From Marinobacter zhejiangensis (GTDB lineage: Bacteria; Pseudomonadota; Gammaproteobacteria; Pseudomonadales; Oleiphilaceae), in contig NZ_FOUE01000001.1 in NCBI RefSeq assembly GCF_900114775.1, positions 372,001-436,000 of the forward strand: a DNA stretch of 64,000 bases, in the 5' to 3' direction. Positions 34,901 to 44,094 of this stretch are shown one piece after another; the stretch's first letter is position 1, and each line of letters opens with the position of its first letter. The notes below the pieces were generated by a model. The model was not told the origin of the DNA. It searched no databases and saw nothing but the letters and a program-made list of their open reading frames with translations. The translations under genes and the position numbers were made by a program.

Positions 34901-35550
34901 TGCTCCAGCCACTGGATAAAGTGATGCCAGAGCCGCTCTTCCATCGCACCGCCAGCGCCATCACCACTGCCTTGGCTCAGCAGTTCGCCATCCGGGTCGA
35001 TCAACACACCCTGGTCACCCACCCACCACTCAAAGCCCAGCGGGTTGCGTTCGCTACGGGTGTTACGGGTGACGTTGCTCAGGGTGTAGGTCTGCCCCGA
35101 GCGCTGGATCAGGCTGCTCTTACCCGCGTCCTCCAGGCCCATCACCAGGTACCACGGCAGCCGGTAAATGCCATGCCGGCCCGGCAGGTTGTCTTTCAGC
35201 GATTTGAGCTGGCGATCCAGCAACCGTTGCTGGCGTCGTTCGTACACCAGTACCGGGTCTTCCTGTTCCATTTTCTCCTCGGCCTGGGCCTTGTTGACCC
35301 GGCCCAGGCGCCGGGCGAGCACCGTGCCCCACACTAACACCAGTAGCAGGACCAGCCCCAGACTGACCAGCGCCCGCATCTGCCAGGCCGCCAGCGGGTA
35401 TTCATGGTTGATCTCCCAGCGCGGCCCCAGCCACCAGGTCGCTACCAACAGTCCCAACACACCCAGTACCAGGGTGACCGGGGCCGCGTTCCTGAGGTAA
35501 GGCAGCAGCCAGCGGCCCACGAGTAATGCTTTTCTCCACATGGTTTCCAT
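31960..35550 (-). CDS. tssM: TssM (IcmF) membrane-complex ATPase-like protein
   Basis: This protein has about 1,196 residues. Two N-terminal membrane helices (about 22-42 and 58-80) precede a cytoplasmic domain with Walker A GLEDAGKS at 138-145. A third helix near VAMAAVVALAAGLGMTAGW leads into the large periplasmic part that binds TssJ. TssM, TssL and TssJ form the T6SS trans-envelope complex. ATG 35550 (METMWRK) is chosen with AGGA 9 bases upstream; the longest frame starts at 35598, 8 bases from the tssA stop, without a ribosome site. ATG 35541 is also possible. Confidence 0.95.
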   Translation of the reverse strand: METMWRKALLVGRWLLPYLRNAAPVTLVLGVLGLLVATWWLGPRWEINHEYPLAAWQMRALVSLGLVLLLVLVWGTVLARRLGRVNKAQAEEKMEQEDPVLVYERRQQRLLDRQLKSLKDNLPGRHGIYRLPWYLVMGLEDAGKSSLIQRSGQTYTLSNVTRNTRSERNPLGFEWWVGDQGVLIDPDGELLSQGSGDGAGGAMEERLWHHFIQWLEQNRSRRPLNGVVLAVDLARLSVSTPDQRKAQAVLLRTRLRELMERLGARLPVYISFTKMDLLHGFSAYFRGIGKDERQQPFGFTFRVDSRDPDEWLSQFDEQYRDMVEQLNDRLPDVLMAIRDSEERSAAYSFTRQVAGLQPALAQFLTDALCADAFSTPALVRGTFFTSVYQEGVPEDAFISAAAASYGLAAPIQPAQRGGQSQSYFTDALFPSVIYPEAGLAGDNLRVVRQRRRRVAMAAVVALAAGLGMTAGWQHYFLKNAETAAKVEQDVRQFLANWQPIGYEPDTTGRNLLDPLDQLRQATLAFGDYREQWPVVADMGLYQGRRVGPAVEASYLDMLAYQFMPALMLGVSEEMSRAPDSSSERLRHLRVLRMLYDGSGRRTDIVVGYMDGFWQQRFPGQRSVQQRLRRHLDYALQYTDLAAMVAAGDRAADMALTPFRSSVQWAQDELGRVATSDRVYQTLEQDALEQFQTPMNLGRESGPAFSAVFARLDEVGRPLPDDIDDEVDPLRIPGMLTRDGLERFFLRESGAATELALIDAWVLGRRDNIDFSTADEEQLLAELQDQYARQYADTWRLALSRLDIYQFEDLNHGVRILESLTSGHQPLRQLLTQVRQNTVLMPESAMGGELRDTVLAQSSHYRMTQGIERQFTDLNELLDKDGDQPSGLDQIMEVLTSLHIYLRGIQEAPDQGKAALAAARARMGLQGADPIFTLQRLADNQPAPLDRMLEKLATESWRVVLNRAVAQLERQWYRDVYQPFQQTLARHYPFTPEAGRDAALQDFERFFGPDGVLNSFYNDNLKLFLEDHPEHVLMSRRASLVRRDVLAALEQAEQIRQAFFTRSGTLDVEFAMEPVNLSSNKRRSVVNIDGQLVEFSHGPRQSIPLVWPNTLRDSVESRITLVPTAFNRSPRSLSTTGPWALFRLLDRADITGVSASAVDVKFQLDDGEMRYRLHAASNTNPFTQQLLAGYRIPRSLY

Positions 35551-35605
35551 TCCGCTTTTTCCTATCGTCCGTCTCTGTGCAATTTCGTCTCTGCCCAATT
35601 CCGTA

Positions 35606-37045
35606 CTACATCAACCGTTCCAGGCGAGCGATCAGCCCCGGTTCCCAGTCGTCCAGGGTCAGCGCCCGGGTCTGTTCCTGAAGGTCTCGTACCTGCTGGC
35701 GGGCCAGGGTTTTCATGCCGCTTTCACGAAGCAGCTCGGTACACATCAATCGCCAGTAAAAGCGGTCCCGGGGCTCCTTAGCGTCGGCCAGGCCGTCTTC
35801 CAGCCGCTGCATGGCCGGGCCAAGCCCGTCCCGGGGCAGCAGGTCCGCCGCCTGTTCATAAGCCTGCTGCCAGCCCGCCCCGCTGCTGCCGGATTTGGCC
35901 GGTGATGCCAATAGCCAGTCGGCCACCGCCTTGGGCAAAAACGGCGTACCGTCGTTAAATGTCAGCGCCTCCAGCTTGGGCAAGCGGTCGAGGAAACGAC
36001 GCAACGCCAGGCGGATCGCCTCACTGCAGTCACCATGGCCGAGGGCATCCGCAACCTGCGCACTGAGCCAGTGGCCTTCCAGCCAGAATGGGCTTAATGA
36101 CAGGCTCTGCTCGATTCGTTGCCAAAGCGCCAGGTCCGCCCCCTTGGCCAGGGCTTCGCGATAATCCGCCACCCGGTCGGCGCTCACCGCCGCCAGGTCG
36201 GTCTTGACGCCATCACGGCTGGGCGGCTCGGCACTGATGCCGTTCCAGATTGCGTAGCGGCGCAACTGGTATCCCAAGGTTTCCGTGGGGGACAATTCGG
36301 TCAGCAGATCTGCGACCTTGAGCAGGCTCTGGCGGGTCGCCCGCTCGTTGCCGGCATCCAGGGTCAGGTCGCCAAGGGACGGCGTTGCGGCGGCCACCGG
36401 GGCATCCTTAGCGGCCGCAGTGACCGCCGCCGGGGAGGATGCCGGGCCTGTTACCGTGGGTGCCGATGGTTGCTCACTCGGTGCCTCATTGGCCGCCGGT
36501 AAACGCTCGATCTGCCGCTTCAGGTCATACAAGCCGTCATCCGGCAGACCCTGTGCGGTGGCCTGGGCAATCAGGCGTTCCATCAGCGTCAGGCAATAGC
36601 TGCGGCCGTCCCCCAGGCCGGGATCGAAGCTGAGTTTTTCCACCTCCGCGCTGGCCCGCTGGAGAACCTGTCCGAACAACAGCTTGCGAGCCCGGGCGCC
36701 CTTGGCGGCGGGATAGGGCCAGGCCTCACTCCACCAACCATCCAATACCCGGTGCAACAGGTACAGGGACAGGGCATAGCGCTCGCCATTACCGCCCCGC
36801 TGCAGGCACAGCAGCAGGAACCCCAGCACCTTCAAGTCCTTGCTGCGGTCCGCCAGCAATTGCAGGGACTCCCGTTCGACCCGCCCCCAGTCGATACCGG
36901 TATGGGCCAGGGAGCCGATTTTCATGATCTCGTTTTCCAGGAACTCCAGCACCGGGTCCTCGCCCAATGCGCCTCCCAATGCCTGCTCCCCGATCAGCGG
37001 GTCGAGCACCTGGGTGACATAGGGATGTTGTTCTACTGCCTGCAT
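35606..37045 (-). CDS. tssA: TssA baseplate/sheath-cap protein
   Basis: This 479-residue protein has an N-terminal ImpA-type domain (DPLIGEQALGGALGEDPVLEFLENEI, then WGRVERESLQLLADRSKDLKVLGFLLL) and an Ala/Pro-rich linker at about 190-230. A C-terminal VasJ-like helical domain follows (SLSPFWLEGHWLSAQVADALG). TssA coordinates baseplate priming and sheath elongation. ATG 37045 has AAGGA about 7 bases upstream; the frame to 37111 overlaps vasI and is rejected. It lies directly between vasI and tssM. Confidence 0.93.
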   Translation of the reverse strand: MQAVEQHPYVTQVLDPLIGEQALGGALGEDPVLEFLENEIMKIGSLAHTGIDWGRVERESLQLLADRSKDLKVLGFLLLCLQRGGNGERYALSLYLLHRVLDGWWSEAWPYPAAKGARARKLLFGQVLQRASAEVEKLSFDPGLGDGRSYCLTLMERLIAQATAQGLPDDGLYDLKRQIERLPAANEAPSEQPSAPTVTGPASSPAAVTAAAKDAPVAAATPSLGDLTLDAGNERATRQSLLKVADLLTELSPTETLGYQLRRYAIWNGISAEPPSRDGVKTDLAAVSADRVADYREALAKGADLALWQRIEQSLSLSPFWLEGHWLSAQVADALGHGDCSEAIRLALRRFLDRLPKLEALTFNDGTPFLPKAVADWLLASPAKSGSSGAGWQQAYEQAADLLPRDGLGPAMQRLEDGLADAKEPRDRFYWRLMCTELLRESGMKTLARQQVRDLQEQTRALTLDDWEPGLIARLERLM

Positions 37046-37061
37046 GTGTCCGTCCTTCCCA

Positions 37062-37718
37062 CTACCATCCACAATCCTGACGCAGCGGCTGCAACGCCTG
37101 CGACAAGCCACTCAGGTCAAAGACCAGGCCATCAATGCCGGCCGCATCGGATTCAATCCGGAACTGGTTGGCCCGTCCCAGCGCTTTGAGGGTATGGATG
37201 GCTGGCAGGCCGCGCCCGCCACTGACCGCATACCCACCGTCACGGACCCGCCAAAGCTGGCGTTCGCTCACCCCCTCCGCGACCAGGGTCAGTGCCACCC
37301 GTTCATCGTCGGACGGCCGGGGCAGCATCACCGCCAGCTCGGTGATGTTGTTGTGGCACTGGGCCAGTAACAGCGGACGCGGGGGCGTGACGCCAAGGGC
37401 TGCAATGGTGACCAGGTGACCCGCCACTGAGCCGGTATCGCGATACAGGGCTCCGGTTTCCGGTGTACGCCCCTGCTCCTGAGCAAAGGCTTCCCGCCAG
37501 CGGGGGGAACGCGGGACTTCCGGCGTTGCCACCTGCTGGATTGACACCGGTGTGTTGAACACCGCATCGAAACAGGCCAGCCGGACCAGGCGCTGGGGCT
37601 CATCGGTGCAGGCCAGGGCCGCCTCCAAGCGGTTCTGGTCCTCGGCCCAGGCCGGAACCGCCTGCAGGGCAAGACAAAGACCCAATGACGCCAGCCCAAG
37701 GCGCAGATTGATCACCAT
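37062..37718 (-). CDS. vasI: T6SS-associated periplasmic protein VasI (TagO)
   Basis: This 218-residue protein has a signal peptide (LGLASLGLCLALQAVPAWA) and then EDQNRLEAALACTDEPQRLVRLACFDAVF, the VasI/TagO signature with two cysteines. The remainder is beta-rich (ITELAVMLPRPSDDERVALTLVAEG). VasI is a conserved T6SS accessory in vibrios and relatives; its exact role is unclear. ATG 37718 overlaps the vasH TGA (TGATG), indicating coupling. Confidence 0.88.
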   Translation of the reverse strand: MVINLRLGLASLGLCLALQAVPAWAEDQNRLEAALACTDEPQRLVRLACFDAVFNTPVSIQQVATPEVPRSPRWREAFAQEQGRTPETGALYRDTGSVAGHLVTIAALGVTPPRPLLLAQCHNNITELAVMLPRPSDDERVALTLVAEGVSERQLWRVRDGGYAVSGGRGLPAIHTLKALGRANQFRIESDAAGIDGLVFDLSGLSQALQPLRQDCGW

Positions 37719-39313
37719 CACCCAGCCTCCGACACGTTGTACTTCTGGCACTTGTGCGCCAGGGTGCGCTTGGGTAGCCCCAGGCTCTCTGCGGCCTGGG
37801 CACGATTGCCGTTGTAGTGCCGCAAACGTTCAGCGATCACCGCCGCCTCAAACGCTTGGGAAGCCTCCCGCAGGTTGTCGATATCACGGGTTGGCGGCAC
37901 CCCCGAGGCAACCGCCACGGCCGCCGCCTGGCCAGCCTCTTCATGCTCCGGCTCCACCACCGCCAGCGGGTCTAGCCAAAGTGTTTCGGGCTGGATATCG
38001 TCCCCGGCCGGGGTTTGCAGGCAGGCAAACTCAACGACGTTCCGCAACTCCCGGACATTGCCAGGGAACGGGTGACCCGCCAGGACTTGCAGAGCCTGAC
38101 TGCTGATGCCCATGGGCCCCTGCCCTTCCCGTTGCTGGTACTGACGGATAAAGTGCCGGCACAGGGGTTCCAGGTCATCTGAACGCTCCCGCAACGGCGT
38201 CACAGTCAGTGGAACCTGGTTGAGCCGGTAAAACAGGTCCCGGCGGAACCCGCCATCGCGGATGCAGGCTTGCAACGGCTGGTGGGTGGCCGCCACCAGG
38301 CGGAAATCCGAGTGCTGCTCCTGCTGGGCACCCAGCGGCCTGAACTGCCGGGTTTCCAGTACCCGCAGCAACTTTGATTGCAGGCTCATCGGCATATCAC
38401 CAATTTCATCGAGGAACAGGGTGCCCCCATCCGCCTGGGCCAGTAGCCCCTGTTTGGCCCGGTCCGCGCCCGAAAACGCGCCCTTGGTGTGGCCGAACAG
38501 CTCGTTTTCCAACAGCGAGTCCGGGATCGCCGCGCAGTTGACCACCACAAAGGGGCCGTCGGCCCGATTGGAAAACTGGTGCAGCCCCCTCGCCACCAGA
38601 TCCTTGCCGCAACCGGTTTCCCCCTGGATCAGCACCGACAGCTGGCTGCCGGCAGCGCGGATGACCTGGGCCCGGAGGTCCGCCATAGCGACGGAGCCAC
38701 CCACCAGGGTCGTGGCCAGCTGTTCGCTGCGACTACGGATGCTTTCACTGGAATGCAGCTGGTCGAGGGAGCGTTTCAGCAGACGCCGCTGCCAGACCTG
38801 GTCATTCCGTTGCAGTTCCGCCGCCCACTGGAACGCCAGCAGGGTCAGCACACCCTGGAACAAGGGCTGCGAGACAATGCCCGGCCACACTGTGGTCCGG
38901 TGGCACATCACCAGTATGCCGAGCACCTTGCCAGTCTCGGCGCATACCGGCTGCAGCCACAGGGAATCCGCATTGCCACTGGCCTCCAGCAGCGCCTGGA
39001 AGCCCGGGTGGTCAAGTCGGTAACCGGCCGCCCGCGACAGCTCCCGGGGCTGGCCCTGCTGCAGAACATGGGCAAACGGGTGGCTGAAATCCCGGCAATC
39101 AAAGGTCGCCTCAACCGCACTGACGGCGGCCAGGGCCTCGCAGCGCAGCGCCCGGCCGCTGTGTTCCAGTTCCAGCAGCCAGCAATGGTCCACCGCAAAC
39201 AGCCGCTCTACCTGCGTGGTTGCTTCCCGGAACAGCGACGGCAGGTCGCCCTGGCGAATCAGCGCAACCGCCAGCTCAATACCGGTGTGCAGTTCCTTCT
39301 GCATCTGTCCCAT
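37718..39313 (-). CDS. vasH: VasH sigma54-dependent T6SS activator
   Basis: This 531-residue protein has an N-terminal GAF-like sensing domain (about 20-180), then a sigma54 AAA+ activator domain: Walker A GETGCGKD, the sigma54-contact loop GAFSGA, Walker B GGTLFLDEIGDMP, and an arginine-finger region FRRDLFYRLN. A Fis-type helix-turn-helix (NRAQAAESLGLPKRTLAHKCQKY) closes it. The loop reads GAFSGA rather than GAFTGA, a conservative change. VasH turns on T6SS genes such as hcp through sigma54. It sits inside the operon between tssH and vasI. Confidence 0.95.
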   Translation of the reverse strand: MGQMQKELHTGIELAVALIRQGDLPSLFREATTQVERLFAVDHCWLLELEHSGRALRCEALAAVSAVEATFDCRDFSHPFAHVLQQGQPRELSRAAGYRLDHPGFQALLEASGNADSLWLQPVCAETGKVLGILVMCHRTTVWPGIVSQPLFQGVLTLLAFQWAAELQRNDQVWQRRLLKRSLDQLHSSESIRSRSEQLATTLVGGSVAMADLRAQVIRAAGSQLSVLIQGETGCGKDLVARGLHQFSNRADGPFVVVNCAAIPDSLLENELFGHTKGAFSGADRAKQGLLAQADGGTLFLDEIGDMPMSLQSKLLRVLETRQFRPLGAQQEQHSDFRLVAATHQPLQACIRDGGFRRDLFYRLNQVPLTVTPLRERSDDLEPLCRHFIRQYQQREGQGPMGISSQALQVLAGHPFPGNVRELRNVVEFACLQTPAGDDIQPETLWLDPLAVVEPEHEEAGQAAAVAVASGVPPTRDIDNLREASQAFEAAVIAERLRHYNGNRAQAAESLGLPKRTLAHKCQKYNVSEAG

Positions 39314-39326
39314 GATGTTGTCCCAA

Positions 39327-41939
39327 TCAGTTCACGGTGCCGCTAAAGCGGCCATCCAAGACCCCCAGACGGACCTCGCTGACCGGCTCGCGGCTGGCGA
39401 GTTTCTCCAGCAGGGCCAGAGACACCGGCGGCAGCAGTTCGCCCTCAATAATCGATTCCAGCATCCGCGCCCCGTTTTCGCTGCGGGTGGCGCGACTGCG
39501 GATCGCGGTGACCAGGCCGTCTTCCAGCACCACCTCGGTGTGGTAGCGGTCGCGGATCTGGTCGGCCAGGCGGCCCAGTTTGTCGGCCACGATGCGGTCC
39601 AGAGTGTCTTCACCCAGCGGCAGGTAGGGCACCACTTCCATCCGCGCCAGCAGCGCCGGTTTGAAGAACCGGGCCAGTTCCGGGTAGAGCGCCTCCTCAA
39701 TGGCTTCCGGGGTCTGTGCCTGGTCGACGATGGTCTGGTAGCCAAGGTTGGAGGTGAGGAAGAACACCACGTTCTTGCAGTCGATCAGGCGCCCTTCGCC
39801 GTCGGCCAGCTCACCCTTGTCGAAGGCCTGATAGAACAGGTTGAGAACCTCGGGGTGGGCTTTTTCCACCTCGTCCAGCAACACCACCGAATAGGGTTTC
39901 TGGCGAATAGCCTCGGTCAGGACACCGCCCTCGCCAAAGCCGACGTAGCCAGGCGGCGAGCCGATCAGCCGTGATACCGTGTGTTTCTCCTGGTACTCCG
40001 ACATGTTGATGGTGGTGAGGAACTGACGGCCGCCGTAGAGGAGTTCGGCCAGCTGCACCACCGTCTCGGTTTTGCCGACGCCACTGGGGCCGACCAACAG
40101 GAAGGCACCCAGGGGACGGCCAGGACGACGAAGGTCGGCGCGGGCAGTCAGCAGGTGCTGGTGCAAGCAGTGTATGGCCAGGTCCTGGCCCTTGATGTGT
40201 GCTTCCAGGTACTGGGGCAAATGGGTGATCTTTTCCAGCTCGTCCGCGGTCATGCGGTTCACCGGAATTCCGGTCCAGTCCGCAATCACTTCCGCCACCT
40301 GGCGGGCATCGACACGGGCATGCACCAGGGGCTCGTCCTGTTGCAGGGCGTCCAGCTCCTGCTCCAGGGCCGCCGCGGTGTGTTGCAGGGTCACCAGGTC
40401 GTCGCCGTCTTCCGCCTCGTTGTCGTCACTGCCCGCTAACAGGCGCTGGCGAACGTCCACCAGCTGTGACACCAGCGACCGTTGGGTGTCCCAGCGCTGT
40501 TCCAAATCCCCGGCTTCGGATTCCAGGGCCGTCAGCTGATGGGTGAGCGCCTCACTGCGGTCGTTATCGGTCGCCTGTCCAAGACGGCTTTCCCGTGCCA
40601 GCAGGTCACGCTCCATCTGCAGCTGATGCAACTCGCTGCGCACGTGACTGAGGCGACGGGGCGGAGTGGTCAGGTTGAGGCTGACCCGGGCACAGGCGGT
40701 GTCGAGTACGTCGATGGCCTTGTCCGGCAACTGGCGCCCGGCCAGGTAGCGGGCCGACAGGTTGGCCGCAGCCTGGAGGGCGTCGTCGGCAATCAGCACC
40801 GCGTGAGCTTCTTCGTACACCGTTCGCAGGCCCCTGAGGATATGGACCGCCTGCGTCGGGGTCGGCTCGTCCAGAGCCACTGGCTGGAAGCGACGGCTCA
40901 GCGCCGGGTCTTTCTCGAAATACTTCTTGTACTCGCGCCAGGTGGTGGCGGCGATGGTACGCAGCTCTCCCCGCGCCAGCGCTGGTTTCAGCAGGTTGGC
41001 CGCATCAGAGCCCCCTTCGCTGTTGCCCGCACCCACCAGGGTATGCGCTTCATCAATAAACAGGATGATCGGCGTCGCGGATGCCTTCACCGCCTCGATC
41101 ACGCCTTTCAGGCGTTTCTCGAATTCCCCCTTTACCGAGGCGCCGGCTTGCAGGGCGCCCAGATCGAGGGTCCACAATTCGACCTTCTGCAACCGCTCTG
41201 GCACATTACCTTCCACAATGCGCCGGGCCAGACCTTCCACCACGGCACTTTTCCCTACTCCGGCGTCACCCACCACGATGGGGTTGTTCTTCCGGCGGCG
41301 GCAGAGGATGTCGATCATCTGGTCGATCTCGCTGTCGCGGCACACCACCGGGTCCAGCCGCCCCTCCCGCGCCAGACGGGTGAAATCCGTGGCGTAACGG
41401 CTCAGGACATCGAGGTCGGCCGGTGCGGAAGGCGCGGCTCCGCCAGCTCCGGTCTCCTGGGGCTGCTCCACCGAGCCTTCAGTGAGCCGGTTGAACTGCT
41501 TGCGCAGCTGTTCACGATTGATGTCCACCAGGGGCTGGCTGATGACCGGCGCGAGGTAACGGTCGGCATTCAACAGCAACGCCAGCAGTACCGCACCGGA
41601 ACGCAGCTGGGTATGGCCCAGCTCGGTGGACGCCAGTAGCCAGGCGTCCTGCAGCAGCTCAATCAGCAGTGGTGAAAACGAAGGGTAAGGCTCGGCCGTC
41701 CGAGGCTCGCCAGACAGGCTGTCGCCGACCACCGGTTGCAGGGCCAGGGCATCCACTCCGGTGTGCTCAAGGATCTGGCGCACATCGGAAAACGGGGTTT
41801 CCAGCAATTTGAACAGCAGGTGGGCCGGGGTGATCTCCGCACCCTGTCGGCTGATGCACAGCGCCGCAGAGGCTTCCAGCCCCTCACGGCAAAACTCGTT
41901 CAGGCGCCCGATCAGCGCCGGCAGTTCTACCCGAATCAC
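39327..41939 (-). CDS. tssH: TssH (ClpV) sheath disassembly ATPase
   Basis: This 870-residue Clp/Hsp100 protein has an N-terminal repeat domain (about 1-165), then AAA1 with VVGDAGVGKSAVVEGLA and IILFIDEAHTLVGAG. A middle coiled-coil and AAA2 with LLVGPSGVGKTETVVQLAEL and VVLLDEVEKAHPEVLN follow. It recycles contracted TssBC sheath. The start is GTG at 41939 with AAGGAG 7 bases upstream. It lies between tssL and vasH. Confidence 0.97.
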   Translation of the reverse strand: MIRVELPALIGRLNEFCREGLEASAALCISRQGAEITPAHLLFKLLETPFSDVRQILEHTGVDALALQPVVGDSLSGEPRTAEPYPSFSPLLIELLQDAWLLASTELGHTQLRSGAVLLALLLNADRYLAPVISQPLVDINREQLRKQFNRLTEGSVEQPQETGAGGAAPSAPADLDVLSRYATDFTRLAREGRLDPVVCRDSEIDQMIDILCRRRKNNPIVVGDAGVGKSAVVEGLARRIVEGNVPERLQKVELWTLDLGALQAGASVKGEFEKRLKGVIEAVKASATPIILFIDEAHTLVGAGNSEGGSDAANLLKPALARGELRTIAATTWREYKKYFEKDPALSRRFQPVALDEPTPTQAVHILRGLRTVYEEAHAVLIADDALQAAANLSARYLAGRQLPDKAIDVLDTACARVSLNLTTPPRRLSHVRSELHQLQMERDLLARESRLGQATDNDRSEALTHQLTALESEAGDLEQRWDTQRSLVSQLVDVRQRLLAGSDDNEAEDGDDLVTLQHTAAALEQELDALQQDEPLVHARVDARQVAEVIADWTGIPVNRMTADELEKITHLPQYLEAHIKGQDLAIHCLHQHLLTARADLRRPGRPLGAFLLVGPSGVGKTETVVQLAELLYGGRQFLTTINMSEYQEKHTVSRLIGSPPGYVGFGEGGVLTEAIRQKPYSVVLLDEVEKAHPEVLNLFYQAFDKGELADGEGRLIDCKNVVFFLTSNLGYQTIVDQAQTPEAIEEALYPELARFFKPALLARMEVVPYLPLGEDTLDRIVADKLGRLADQIRDRYHTEVVLEDGLVTAIRSRATRSENGARMLESIIEGELLPPVSLALLEKLASREPVSEVRLGVLDGRFSGTVN

Positions 41940-41949
41940 AGTGATCTCC

Positions 41950-42756
41950 TTATTTCGGGAGTTGTTCCAGTACGCTGAGCACGTCCTTGATGCGTTCGTT
42001 CAGCGCCATGTTGTAGAGGTGGTAGACACCCGCCATCGCGGCCGCAAACAGCCCCCCCATCACCCACAACGGCAGGCCACGGCGAATACGGTTGCGGGCC
42101 GGGGCGACGTTATCCAGCGGCTGGCTCAACGGCGCCGCTTCAGCACCGGCCAGTTCCTTCAGCTGGTCGTAGAGCCCGCGAATGACCTGGTCGTATTCGT
42201 CGCGACCATTGGTCATCACCTTGTAACGCCCCTCGAACCCCAGGCAGAGACACAGGTAGATAAACTCCAGCATGTCGCGGTAGCGCGAGGGCTCCTGTTC
42301 CATTCGCGACAGGATGGCAAACACCTTTTCGCCGCCCCAGGTTTCGTTGTGGAAGCGCGACAGCAGGGACTGCTGTGACCAGACGCTGTGGGCACCCCAG
42401 TCGGTCCCCAGCACCGCCTCGTCGATAAACGCGCAAAGCACATAGCGATAGGCCACCACCGTCGGCCGTTCGTAGCCCTGCTCCACCAGTTCCCGGTCGA
42501 TATCCGCGATCTCGTCCACCACCTGCTGGTAGAGGGCGGGCACACGCTGGAAATCCGCCAGCCGGCGGACCCGCACCACCAGCCCCAGCAGTGGGTTGGC
42601 AGCATCGATCAGACGGTTATCCTCGCGCCCCCGTAGCAGGAAACCGTCGTCGGCGAGCGCCGGCGACTCAGCGCGACTGTCGGCGAACAGCAACTCGCTG
42701 AATCCGCTGTCCTTGCGATATCCATTGGGTGCATCCATCACCGCTGCATCTGCCAT
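41950..42756 (-). CDS. tssL: TssL (DotU) without OmpA-like domain
   Basis: This 268-residue protein has the DotU helical cytoplasmic domain (LVVRVRRLADFQRVPALYQQVVDEI, RYVLCAFIDEAVLGTDWG, YLCLCLGFEGRYKV). One C-terminal membrane helix (LPLWVMGGLFAAAMAGVYHLY) and a short tail follow. It lacks the C-terminal OmpA-like peptidoglycan-binding domain present in some TssL proteins, so anchoring to the wall may need another factor. The start at 42756 has AGGAG 7 bases upstream, and the tssK stop lies only 3 bases away. Confidence 0.95.
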   Translation of the reverse strand: MADAAVMDAPNGYRKDSGFSELLFADSRAESPALADDGFLLRGREDNRLIDAANPLLGLVVRVRRLADFQRVPALYQQVVDEIADIDRELVEQGYERPTVVAYRYVLCAFIDEAVLGTDWGAHSVWSQQSLLSRFHNETWGGEKVFAILSRMEQEPSRYRDMLEFIYLCLCLGFEGRYKVMTNGRDEYDQVIRGLYDQLKELAGAEAAPLSQPLDNVAPARNRIRRGLPLWVMGGLFAAAMAGVYHLYNMALNERIKDVLSVLEQLPK

Positions 42757-42759
42757 GGC

Positions 42760-44094
42760 TTAACTCCTGATTGCCCAGAATTGCATTTCCATGCCCGGGA
42801 AATCCCCGGCCACGTGGAAGGCGAATCCGCTGGCGTTGTCCAGCATCTGCCAAGCCTGGCTCTGTTCGTCCAGACGGAAGTAGATAAAGCCGGCGTGGTA
42901 AGGCAACTGCCGCGGAGCCACCGGCAACGGCGCCAGGGGTACACCGGGCAATTGCAGGCTGATGAGGTCGCGAATTTTCTCGACCGACGCCACCTTGCAC
43001 TGCTGCACAAACTGCTTGCGCAAGTCGTCCAGCGGCATGTCCGCCTTCACCGCCAGAATGAACTCGGCGTTGCCGATCAGCTGGCGATCCTGGATGGGTG
43101 CCACAGTCAGGCCGTACTGCCGCTGCTGGAGCTGGATCGACAGGGCACGGGGCTCCAGCACCGTACTGAGGGCCTGCCTCAGTACCTGCATCAACGGGGT
43201 AAACGTCGGCTCCGGAAGGTCGTGATCGTAAGCGGCATACTCCTGCGGCAGCCGGCTCTCGTCGGTGAAAGTCACCAGTTCACCACACAGCTCCAGCAGT
43301 GCCTCGAACAGCCGCTCCGGGTGGAGCTGGCGCAGCCGGGCCAGGTGCATGAGGCGGGGGTGAGCCCGATTCAGCAGCTGCAGCAACATGAAGTCGGCGA
43401 CATCGGCCACGCCCCCTTGCCCCGGTGCACCAACCCGGTCGGCGATGTTACGGGCCCGCTCCCGCATCAGCCCCGCCATCTCGCCCACGAAGCGCTGCAG
43501 CCGCGGCGCCGCACGGACACTGAGCATGGTGGGCAGGAAGTTGGTGTCCATCACCAGACTGCCGTCGGGGCGTTTTTCCAGGATACGGCCAATCGCCAGG
43601 GCGGCGTAGGCGCTCATGTCCTCTCGTTCCAGCATCAGTCGCGGAGCCACTTTCGCCACATCGATGGTGTGGCTGTCGCCATCAATGGAATGGAGGTCAC
43701 GGATTTCGGCACCCTGAGCCCGGAAGCGCCCGCTCACCGCCGACTCCGGCCAGGCCACTTCCGCCAGGTTGTCGCTACCCAGTGGCAGCGCCAGGTACAC
43801 CACCTGATTGGCCACTGAGTCGTCGGTGATTTCCAGCGGCTCCGGCATCACATCGTCCTGGGGCAGGCTGAAGCGCGTGCCGTCAGGGAACAGGCCATTG
43901 GCCCTTACCAGACCAATGCGACCAAAGCTCAGGTACTCGGCGTTAAGCTCCAGACTGCTGAAGCCGTAGAGGTAGTCAGAGAGCGCCAGACCCCGTTCAT
44001 GGATCTGATGCTCCAGGTATCGTTGCTGCTGCTGGAAATGCTGGGGCTTGATGAACAGCCCGTCGCTCCAGATTACCCGGTTATTCATGGTCAT
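42760..44094 (-). CDS. tssK: TssK baseplate-membrane connector
   Basis: This 444-residue protein is a canonical TssK: VIWSDGLFIKPQHFQQQQRYLE at the N-terminus, RAPRLQRFVGEMAGLMRERARNIADR in the middle, and a C-terminal domain with YHAGFIYFRLDEQSQAWQML that contacts TssM/TssL. Its ATG overlaps the tssJ TGA (TGATG). Confidence 0.97.
   Translation of the reverse strand: MTMNNRVIWSDGLFIKPQHFQQQQRYLEHQIHERGLALSDYLYGFSSLELNAEYLSFGRIGLVRANGLFPDGTRFSLPQDDVMPEPLEITDDSVANQVVYLALPLGSDNLAEVAWPESAVSGRFRAQGAEIRDLHSIDGDSHTIDVAKVAPRLMLEREDMSAYAALAIGRILEKRPDGSLVMDTNFLPTMLSVRAAPRLQRFVGEMAGLMRERARNIADRVGAPGQGGVADVADFMLLQLLNRAHPRLMHLARLRQLHPERLFEALLELCGELVTFTDESRLPQEYAAYDHDLPEPTFTPLMQVLRQALSTVLEPRALSIQLQQRQYGLTVAPIQDRQLIGNAEFILAVKADMPLDDLRKQFVQQCKVASVEKIRDLISLQLPGVPLAPLPVAPRQLPYHAGFIYFRLDEQSQAWQMLDNASGFAFHVAGDFPGMEMQFWAIRS

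Noticed and set aside
36999-37111. Longer tssA start at 37111
   Set aside because: The extra residues overlap vasI coding sequence, whereas ATG 37045 has a ribosome site.
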